DNA from: Christensenella sp034926635
GTDB lineage: Bacteria > Bacillota > Clostridia > Christensenellales > Christensenellaceae
Assembly: GCA_034926635.1 (NCBI GenBank)
Contig: JAYFQX010000019.1
Coordinates: 1 to 64,000 of the forward strand
Length of the DNA stretch: 64,000 bases
Reading direction: 5' to 3'
Both the position numbers and the translations under genes were made by a program. This document shows, in pieces, positions 16,419 through 23,463 of the stretch; position 1 is the first letter of the stretch, and each line of letters begins with the position of its first letter. Under the pieces are notes generated by a model. The model was not told where the DNA came from, did no database searches, and saw nothing but the letters and a program-made list of their open reading frames with translations.

Positions 16419-17909
16419 TTATGCTTCGTAAGGAGGACCAAACGTATACTGATACCATTGATCCGGCGTCTGGGTTTTCATTCCAAATATTTCTGCTCCA
16501 TCAACTGTAACCATCGGAATATTCGGTGTTGCGATATCCTGCGGTACATCTTCGCCCATCAATACTTTCAATGCCGCACGCAGCGAGATATCTCCGATTA
16601 ATGGCGTATAAGGTGTATTCATCTGAATTCCGCCTTGATCCATCAAGCTGTAAACTTCTTTTGAATCATCGATAGACAGAATAATCACTTCTTTTCCGCC
16701 TTCACGACTATTGAGGCGACCTGCTTCCTCGCATGCTTGATAGGAAACAGCAGCTTTATTACAGTCGGCATTAAATACCGCGTCAATATTGTCGTACGCC
16801 TGGAATGCGTTCTGCGCATTGACATAAGATTCTTGCCTATTATCCTGATCATGATAAGATTGTAAAATGTTAATCCCCGGGAAATAGCTGCAAACTTTAA
16901 GGAAGTATCCGGTACGGATCGTATCAGCAGTACTTCCGGCAGGTTTCCGTATCAATGCCACATTTGCTTTTACTTCTTTGCCTTCTGTCTCCTGAGCCAA
17001 TTTCCACACCAGGTACATCCCGTTCTGTGCGCCATTCGCCGGGAAGTTTCCGGTGATACGGCATGTAACGTCCGGATAGGATGTCACACGGTCAGAGGTA
17101 ATAACCGGAATTCCGGCTTCTTCTGCGCGTTGTGCCGGCGGACCGGAGGATGCTTCGATCATCGGCCAGGTTACGATCGCATCTACCTTTTGTGCAATCA
17201 GGGTATCCATTTGGCTTGCATAGGTGTTCATGTCAAAGTTGTAGTCCATAAATATGATTTCTACGTTGTCATGCCGCTCTGCTTCATACTGGATACTATC
17301 CTGATAATTTGCAATCCATGCATCGTTCAGACCGGAAGATACTACGCCGATGGTATACTTTTTATTCGTGTCTCCAACCGCACCTTCAGGCAATGGAACA
17401 TACTCGTCCGAGAAGGGCAATTTCAGTTCATTTCCACTAAACCCACCTGTGATTTCAGTGCCCATACCCGTTTCCCATGTGAATCCATCATAAAAATCAC
17501 CATTGGGATATGCCTGCGCATAGGTGTCCAGTCCTTCTTCCAAATACATATCATGGATCTGCTTGTTTGCATCGGAAAGCGGCAGATCGATAAAGAATTG
17601 GATAATCTGTGCGTCAGAAAGTCCTTTATCCCCGAGACCTTCAAAGAATTTCAACGCTTCCAGGTCCGAAAGCGAAGAAGCTTCCTGGACAAGCTTCGCT
17701 ACTGCGTCATCGCTTGCCGCTGCTTCACTGGAAGCAGGTTCCTGCGGCTTTTCCGAAGCCTCAGTCTCCTGTGTCGCCGCTGCCGGCGCTTCGCTTGGCT
17801 GCTGGCTTTCCGCAGGCGTTTCCGCCGGTGTGCAGCCCGTAAACACAAGCGCCACCGCCAAACAAATCACCAGCAATGTGCTTAAGAGTTTTTTTGTTCT
17901 TTTTTCCAT
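16419..17909 (-). CDS. Sugar ABC transporter substrate-binding lipoprotein with N-terminal extension
   Basis: This is the extracellular receptor of the importer. The 496-residue protein has a signal peptide with lipobox FTGC, an acidic low-complexity linker (about 27-70, rich in A, E, P, S), and then about 110 residues of helical sequence before the binding fold starts at about 180 (KYTIGVVSSGLNDAWIANYQ). The fold continues with IVTWPMIEASSGPPAQRAEEAGIPVITSDR and AVFNADCNKAAVSYQACEEAG, typical of the ribose-binding (Peripla_BP_4) family. Normal relatives are 310-350 residues, so the extension is unusual. It is the promoter-proximal gene of the operon. Confidence 0.9.
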   Translation of the reverse strand: MEKRTKKLLSTLLVICLAVALVFTGCTPAETPAESQQPSEAPAAATQETEASEKPQEPASSEAAASDDAVAKLVQEASSLSDLEALKFFEGLGDKGLSDAQIIQFFIDLPLSDANKQIHDMYLEEGLDTYAQAYPNGDFYDGFTWETGMGTEITGGFSGNELKLPFSDEYVPLPEGAVGDTNKKYTIGVVSSGLNDAWIANYQDSIQYEAERHDNVEIIFMDYNFDMNTYASQMDTLIAQKVDAIVTWPMIEASSGPPAQRAEEAGIPVITSDRVTSYPDVTCRITGNFPANGAQNGMYLVWKLAQETEGKEVKANVALIRKPAGSTADTIRTGYFLKVCSYFPGINILQSYHDQDNRQESYVNAQNAFQAYDNIDAVFNADCNKAAVSYQACEEAGRLNSREGGKEVIILSIDDSKEVYSLMDQGGIQMNTPYTPLIGDISLRAALKVLMGEDVPQDIATPNIPMVTVDGAEIFGMKTQTPDQWYQYTFGPPYEA

Positions 17910-18153
17910 AATTGTTCCCCTTTATCCTTATATTTGTGACAAGACGTCACGAAATTAATACTACAAATAATATGGTTCATCAGCAGTCCTAATAGTTACA
18001 TGCAATTTTATTTTGTTAAGTTTTGAAAATTCGCCTTAAATGCGTAATGCAAGGCTTCGTATCGGAACAACTTAATCATATCCAAACAAAGCTAAAAAGT
18101 CATCGGACTATTTAGCCTGAGAATATGAAAAAGCTTTCAAAATTTTTAGCATT

Positions 18154-18171
18154 AAAATGGTAATTTTTTGT
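18154..18171 (+). repeat. 18-bp direct repeat, copy 1 (candidate AraC-type operator)
   Basis: AAAATGGTAATTTTTTGT occurs here and again, identical, at 18217-18234. Start-to-start spacing is 63 bp, six turns of the helix, so both copies face the same side of the DNA. AraC-family proteins commonly bind direct repeats. Confidence 0.6.
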
Positions 18172-18216
18172 CTTCAAATTTGCATTATTTGTATCAATTT
18201 GTTATATTAGAACTTG

Positions 18217-18234
18217 AAAATGGTAATTTTTTGT
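18217..18234 (+). repeat. 18-bp direct repeat, copy 2 (candidate AraC-type operator)
   Basis: Second identical copy of the repeat at 18154-18171. It ends 55 bp before the -35 hexamer of the regulator gene, so it could serve autoregulation as well as control of the divergent operon. Confidence 0.6.
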
Positions 18235-18289
18235 AATTTTATTGTGTTTTGTTGTAAAAATCATGGATTGTTTTTACAAATTCGTTTTA

Positions 18290-18319
18290 TTGAATTTAAA
18301 AAAGCTTTTATTATATAAT
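18290..18319 (+). promoter_or_regulatory. Promoter of the PocR-AraC regulator gene
   Basis: TTGAAT (18290-18295), an 18-bp spacer and TATAAT (18314-18319) stand 68 bp before the ATG at 18388, which has a TTGGAGGAA ribosome site. Confidence 0.6.
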
Positions 18320-18387
18320 GAAACCATTCCCTAAAAAAATAAAATAACAAACGATTCATCGATTGTATTCCTTGGAGGAAATCTGTA

Positions 18388-19296
18388 ATGCCGGAGTTTA
18401 AAATCATGGATATTTTTAATACGCCTCAATTTCAGAAATTACAGGATAATATTGCTGAATCTGTCGGCCTCGCTATTATCGCAACTGATTATACCGGAAC
18501 GCCCATTACAAAGCATAGTCTTTGTACCCGTTTTTGCTGTATGGTTCGTGACCATCCCTATTATAAAACATTGTGCGAGCGCTGCGATTCCCGCGGCGGG
18601 CTGGAAGCCGCCCGAACCCGAACGCCATACATTTACACATGCCACTCCGGAATCGTCGATTTTGCGATCCCGATTATCTATAATAACGCTTATCTTGGTG
18701 CGGTGATGGCAGGACAGGTTTTGCTGGATAATCCGGAAAACACAAATGGATTGGAACAGATTTATACAGATAACAGTATTGCGCCACTAAAAACCGGCAA
18801 TTATTATGATGCATATTGCTCGCTCCGAAAAATGAAAATTGAAGAGATTGTTTCTATCTCCAATATGCTGTTTTCTGTTTGTAATATGTTTTTGGAACTA
18901 GAGGTAAGCAAACGTTTTACATCCCCGGAAGAACATGCGGCCAATTTTTCCGAGGAAAAGCCTTCGGGCTCTCCTGCGAACAAAAATATATTGACGCCCG
19001 TATATGAATATATTGAAAAGAATATTTTTGATGACTTATCTTTAAATCGCGTAGCTTCGGCATGTAATATCAGCGCCAATTACTTAAGCCGGCTGTTCAG
19101 CAAATATAACGATACAACGTTTTCCAATTATGTAAATCAACAAAAAATAGAATACGCAAAAAAGCTGCTGATCTCTACCGATATGTCCGTGCAGGAAATC
19201 GCCCTGAAATTTGGCTATAATGATTGCAGCTATTTCATTAAAGTTTTCAAAAAAAATGTTGGCGTGTCTCCCGCAATTTTCCGGCAGCAACAATAA
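18388..19296 (+). CDS. PocR-domain AraC family transcriptional regulator
   Basis: The 302-residue protein has an N-terminal PocR sensor domain (about 8-170) with its cysteine-rich core (FCCMVRDHPYY, then CERCDSRGG) and VDFAIPIIYNNAYLGAVMAGQVLL. The C-terminal AraC double helix-turn-helix (about 200-300) has LSLNRVASACNISANYLSRLF and the family end motif SCSYFIKVFKKNVGVSP (NDCSYF here). PocR domains are known to sense small diols such as 1,2-propanediol and related compounds. The gene faces the transporter-glycyl radical operon, so it is very probably its activator and hints that the inducer is a small polyol or diol. Confidence 0.92.
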   Translation: MPEFKIMDIFNTPQFQKLQDNIAESVGLAIIATDYTGTPITKHSLCTRFCCMVRDHPYYKTLCERCDSRGGLEAARTRTPYIYTCHSGIVDFAIPIIYNNAYLGAVMAGQVLLDNPENTNGLEQIYTDNSIAPLKTGNYYDAYCSLRKMKIEEIVSISNMLFSVCNMFLELEVSKRFTSPEEHAANFSEEKPSGSPANKNILTPVYEYIEKNIFDDLSLNRVASACNISANYLSRLFSKYNDTTFSNYVNQQKIEYAKKLLISTDMSVQEIALKFGYNDCSYFIKVFKKNVGVSPAIFRQQQ

Positions 19297-19370
19297 ACTC
19301 AATATAGCTTGATCTCTTATAACAATGTGGTAATCATCACAACCACCTTTATTTCTCCCCAAGCATAACA

Positions 19371-19400
19371 TTGACAAGGTAAGTCCTTCCTTGTTAAGAT
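19371..19400 (+). promoter_or_regulatory. Promoter of the large secreted peptidase gene
   Basis: A consensus TTGACA (19371-19376) is followed after 18 bp by TAAGAT (19395-19400). The ATG at 19469 has a GGGAGG ribosome site 8 bases upstream. Confidence 0.5.
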
Positions 19401-19468
19401 TCTCCTATAAGGATTCCGCAAAGCCATTCAGATACTGTTTTCCGGGTTTCTTGTTGGGAGGTTTTTTT

Positions 19469-22400
19469 ATGAAAAAATTCAGAGCGGTCATTCCTGTGCT
19501 GCTTGCCGCTGTACTTATTTTTACATCCGGCGCATCGGCAATTGCCGTTGCCGGCGATCAGCAGTCTGCACCGCCGGAGCTCGTCGCTAGTATTCCTTCA
19601 GGCGGAAACATGGATACTTCGCAAGAAGTAACCTTTTCCTGCTCCGACCCTTCCGGCAGCTATACTGTCTATTATACAACGGATGGGTCGCAGCCTCTTG
19701 CAGACGGTTCCAACGCAACCCCGGGCAATACGCCCCTTGCGCTGTCCGAATACCGCCATGTGCGCGCGGCAGCCTTTACCGGCGATACGCTCGCAGCCGA
19801 GGACGAATGGGTTTATTCCGCCCAAAACAACTATCAGTTGGGCAGCGGTATGGCGCTTGACCTTGCATCGCTTTCCGTCCTCATTCCGGAAAACAACGGC
19901 AGCCATGGCTGGTTTGCAAAAAATTACTCTGAAAACGCGCAGCTTGCGGGCTCTCCGCGCACAATGCCTACTTATTACGAATATATCCCCGCGCCAATGG
20001 ACAGTGGCGAATTTTTCTATCTGGGTGCAGAGCCACAGTTCTCTCTTGCGCAAATGCAAAACCCCGCGCTTGTTTTCTGGGTATACCACGGTGTTGGAAC
20101 GCCCACGCCGGATTTATATGCTGAAATCGCCACAAACGAAAACGGGCAGATTTCTTCCTATTCTGCTATCAGTCCTTTTGTCCCGTCCAATAATGCCGAC
20201 GGAGGATGGCAGGAATATTATATCGACCTGTCTTCTTACCGTGATCAAACAATTTCCTTCCGTTTGGGTGTTTCTGGAACCAACCATGTGATTGTCGACG
20301 ATGTAAAAATCGCCGATATGTCCCTGCCGTCCCCTTCTTATGCTATGGACTCGGAAGTTCCTTACGAAGACGCAGCCATCACCATCTCCGCTCCGGGCTC
20401 CTATCCGATTTATTATACGGAAAACGCAAACGCGGTTCTCGACGGCACGGCATCCCTGCTCAGCGACGGACAACGCTTTTCTCCCACCGCAGACAATGCG
20501 CAAAAATTTCTTTCCTCTTATACGGAAAGCAGCGGTGCAAAAAGTGCGGTTTCTTTCTTTGCTCTTCCCGTGGCAAAAACACGTCCAGTCACAGCGGCGT
20601 TTGAAACCGGCGGCGCACAATATGCCCCCGGCGATTCGGTTACGCTGTCCACTACGCAGAAAGCAAACGGTTCTCCCGCTCCGATCTATTATTCCTACGA
20701 TACGCCCCCTATTATCGAAGCAGACGGTTCTCCCGGCTTCGGCACCTGGCTTTATACCGGCGCTTTTCGTCCGGGCAGTAATATTAATACGCTGATGGCG
20801 ACAGCATATGTAGAACACATGGAGCAAAACGTTTGCAAATTTTCTATTACTCGTCCAAAACTCGGCGCTGTCACGTCTTCTGTCCTATCCGGCACAAATG
20901 TTGCAAAAGGGGCACAGATTACGCTCAGCGCAGACCCCGGCGCTACCATCCGCTATACGCTTGACCATACCACCCCGACCGCTACCAACGGTATGGTCTA
21001 TACCGGGTCCATCACGATCACCGAAGATACCCTTATCACCGCAAAAGCATTCCGGGAATGGTATACGGACAGCGACGCTTCTTCCTTTTCCTATACGGTA
21101 AACAGCGTCGGCAGTGATGAATACGAGCCCAACGACACGTCTGCTGACGCGGCTGCGCTCGGCTTTCCATTCCGTTTAGAAGCAAACCTGTATCCGCAAA
21201 ACGATGTTGATTATTATTCTTTCGAGCTTTCTACCCACTCCCGGCTGGAACTCCGCTTAGAGCCATCGGCAGACGCGGGCAACTGTACCTTAAAGCTTCT
21301 TGACGCAAACGGGCAGGTACTGGAATCTGCTATTCAGAATGGCGTACAAAGCATCAGCCGTTTTTCCGACGCGGGACGGTATTACGCGCTGGTCGAAGGC
21401 GATTCTTCTCTGCAGCCCTATATACTCCATGTTTCCAAACAAGCCGAAAACGGTCTTGACCTTGCAGAAAAAAACCTGCTCACCACCATGCTGCATTCCG
21501 CTTCGCCCCGAAGCTGGGACGGGGGTATGAACAACGGCGGACATCTGCTGATGAGCGCCGCCTATTTCACAAGCTGGCAAGGCCCTGCCTTAGAGCAGAG
21601 CGATCCTTACAACGGTTCGGCGGATATGATCATCACCGACCCGCAGACCGGCGCGAAAACCGTGGACGAAACCAAGGTCGTTTATACGCCCATACCCGCG
21701 CAATACCACCTGCAAAACGCGCTTTTTCTGCCGGTGCTTTCAGACGACCCCGGTTTTCAGAACTTGAAAAACGCTATCTATACCTATGGCGCGGCAGATG
21801 TTCATTATCAAAACAGTTTTTCCTGCTGGGATCAAAGCCTTACCTATCATTACCTGCCCCAAGGGGTATCGGTAGACGATGCAGGCGGTCATATTATTAC
21901 GGCGGTAGGCTGGGACGATACCGTCCCTAAAGAGAATTTTCGTGTTTCCCTTGGCGGTGTGGAATATATGCCCTCTACCGATGGAGCGTTGATCATCAAA
22001 AACAGCTGGGGTACAGGCATTGGGGAAGAAGGTTTTGCCTATCTTTCTTACGAAACCGCCGGTCTGGGCACCAATAACCCCGCCGTATGGATTCTCGATG
22101 AACTGCCCGGTAACTATAATACCGTTTACGAATACGATGCGCTCGGCATGGTTGGCGCACAGCAGCTCTCCGGGAATATCGGATATGCCAAAAACGTTTT
22201 TACTACACAGAGCAATGAGGTTTTGCGTGCGGTCTCTTTTTACAACAACGCGCCCAATACTATTTACGATATTTTTATCAAAACCAATGGCGAAACGCGG
22301 CACGTGGCGAGAGGGTCGCGGATTTATCCCGGGTATCTCACCGTGCGTCTTAGTGAAGGCATCGCCCTGCCGGGAGGTACAGATTTTGAAGTGATCGTAC

Positions 22401-23398
22401 GATTGGAAAATAAAGACGGAAGCCCTGTCATGTTCTCTGTGGAAGCCGCCATCGAAGGCTTTACCAGCAAGGCGTCTTCTTCCCCGGGACAGAGTTACCT
22501 CAGTGAAGATGGCATCACGTGGGACGATATCTCTCTGCAGAACGAAAACAACTGTATCAAAGCCTTTACCTATCGGCAAACCGATGAATACGGCCTTTTC
22601 AGCGCAACCGAGAAGCAAACGGATTCCATTCATACGATTTATACGCAGGAAGAATGGAATGCCCGCAGCGACACAACGGATTTCACCATCCAAACCGGCG
22701 CACAGGAAGGCGGAGAAACTGCAACCGGCGGTATGGAAATCAGCTTACCGCTGGAAAGCTTCCATGTGCAAGCGCCTGTGGGCGCACTGCCCGAAAGATT
22801 TGATTTGCGGGATATCGGCGCCGTTACCCCTGTAAAAGATCAAGGATATATCGGTTCCTGCTGGACGTTTGGCGCCATGGGCTCTGCCGAAGGCGTATTC
22901 CTGCGCAGCAATAACACCGCCTATTCATATCCGCAGAATATTGCGATCTCCAAAACCGACGAAACCATCGCCCTATCTTCCGCGCTTTTACAGGCAGATT
23001 TTACAGCGTCCGCATCCATCACACCAAAAGAGACCGGGACAGACCGTGTTGTCTGGTCCTTCAGCGGTGATCTTAACAGCATCGACATCAAATCCGCCGC
23101 TTCCCGCTCCGGACAGGAAACGCTCCTTTTCACCGCAAAAGCACCGGGGGTGATTACCGTGACGGCACAAAGCGCGTCCGATGTCACGCGGCAGGCAAGC
23201 ATGACGGTGCGGATCACCAAGACTGCGGATGGGGGTGGCACCAAAGACGATCCCGCAAAGCCTTCTTCCGGCGGCGCACCCGCGACAGACGATAAAAGCC
23301 CCTTTGTTCTTTGGCTCGCGTTATCTTTTTCTGCCGCGATCCTTTGTACCACATTTTCAAAACGTGCACGGCGCCGCGCAGCCCGCAAACGCAATTAA
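19469..23398 (+). CDS. Secreted multidomain C1-type cysteine peptidase with permuted catalytic order
   Basis: The 1309-residue protein starts at ATG 19469 with a clear signal peptide. It carries chitobiase-type beta repeats (about 30-110 and 465-535, YTTDGSQP and YTLDHTTPT), a PPC-type domain (about 550-655, DEYEPNDTSADA) and a papain-type catalytic body (662 onwards) with His808 in GGHIITAVGWDD and Asn845 in IIKNSWG. A lectin-like domain follows, to about 1050. Only then comes the segment normally found at the N-terminus of such peptidases: LPERFDLRD (1107), oxyanion Gln1125 and nucleophile Cys1131 in GSCWTFGA. A bacterial Ig-like domain and a C-terminal membrane segment (about 1277-1295) with a basic tail follow. 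The catalytic order is thus His-Asn-Cys instead of Cys-His-Asn. A surface protease anchored at the membrane is likely; activity is inferred. Confidence 0.88.
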   Translation: MKKFRAVIPVLLAAVLIFTSGASAIAVAGDQQSAPPELVASIPSGGNMDTSQEVTFSCSDPSGSYTVYYTTDGSQPLADGSNATPGNTPLALSEYRHVRAAAFTGDTLAAEDEWVYSAQNNYQLGSGMALDLASLSVLIPENNGSHGWFAKNYSENAQLAGSPRTMPTYYEYIPAPMDSGEFFYLGAEPQFSLAQMQNPALVFWVYHGVGTPTPDLYAEIATNENGQISSYSAISPFVPSNNADGGWQEYYIDLSSYRDQTISFRLGVSGTNHVIVDDVKIADMSLPSPSYAMDSEVPYEDAAITISAPGSYPIYYTENANAVLDGTASLLSDGQRFSPTADNAQKFLSSYTESSGAKSAVSFFALPVAKTRPVTAAFETGGAQYAPGDSVTLSTTQKANGSPAPIYYSYDTPPIIEADGSPGFGTWLYTGAFRPGSNINTLMATAYVEHMEQNVCKFSITRPKLGAVTSSVLSGTNVAKGAQITLSADPGATIRYTLDHTTPTATNGMVYTGSITITEDTLITAKAFREWYTDSDASSFSYTVNSVGSDEYEPNDTSADAAALGFPFRLEANLYPQNDVDYYSFELSTHSRLELRLEPSADAGNCTLKLLDANGQVLESAIQNGVQSISRFSDAGRYYALVEGDSSLQPYILHVSKQAENGLDLAEKNLLTTMLHSASPRSWDGGMNNGGHLLMSAAYFTSWQGPALEQSDPYNGSADMIITDPQTGAKTVDETKVVYTPIPAQYHLQNALFLPVLSDDPGFQNLKNAIYTYGAADVHYQNSFSCWDQSLTYHYLPQGVSVDDAGGHIITAVGWDDTVPKENFRVSLGGVEYMPSTDGALIIKNSWGTGIGEEGFAYLSYETAGLGTNNPAVWILDELPGNYNTVYEYDALGMVGAQQLSGNIGYAKNVFTTQSNEVLRAVSFYNNAPNTIYDIFIKTNGETRHVARGSRIYPGYLTVRLSEGIALPGGTDFEVIVRLENKDGSPVMFSVEAAIEGFTSKASSSPGQSYLSEDGITWDDISLQNENNCIKAFTYRQTDEYGLFSATEKQTDSIHTIYTQEEWNARSDTTDFTIQTGAQEGGETATGGMEISLPLESFHVQAPVGALPERFDLRDIGAVTPVKDQGYIGSCWTFGAMGSAEGVFLRSNNTAYSYPQNIAISKTDETIALSSALLQADFTASASITPKETGTDRVVWSFSGDLNSIDIKSAASRSGQETLLFTAKAPGVITVTAQSASDVTRQASMTVRITKTADGGGTKDDPAKPSSGGAPATDDKSPFVLWLALSFSAAILCTTFSKRARRRAARKRN

Positions 23399-23406
23399 TA
23401 GAATGG

Positions 23407-23450
23407 AAAAAGAGGGAAAAGCGCAACCACCGCGCCATTCCCTCTTTTTT
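23407..23450. terminator. Bidirectional terminator between convergent genes
   Basis: A 12-bp stem (23407-23418 with 23438-23449) with a further GCGC stem inside it has A-rich and T-rich outer arms. It separates the secreted peptidase gene from the convergent CoA-disulfide reductase gene and can serve both. Confidence 0.85.
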
Positions 23451-23463
23451 ATATACACGCGTT

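Larger units (their letters stand above)
17910..18387. promoter_or_regulatory. Divergent control region of the glycyl radical operon and its regulator
   Basis: This 478-bp AT-rich region holds no gene. It contains a palindrome GTGAC-N5-GTCAC at 17936-17950 within the operon leader, a minus-strand TATTAT (17967-17972) without a recognisable -35, an 18-bp direct repeat (18154 and 18217) and the regulator promoter at 18290-18319. A -10 lacking a -35 is what an activator-dependent promoter looks like, consistent with control by the AraC-type protein encoded next door. Confidence 0.55.

Noticed and set aside
21740..22693. 317-codon open frame on the minus strand
   Set aside because: It lies antisense within the secreted peptidase gene, whose frame has signal peptide, domains and catalytic motifs. 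The minus frame has no ribosome site and no family pattern.
19469..23398. Two separate proteins or a frameshift explaining the odd catalytic order
   Set aside because: The frame is uninterrupted from signal peptide to C-terminal helix, and each domain is complete in that frame. Misassembly cannot be excluded without reads but is not indicated by the sequence.
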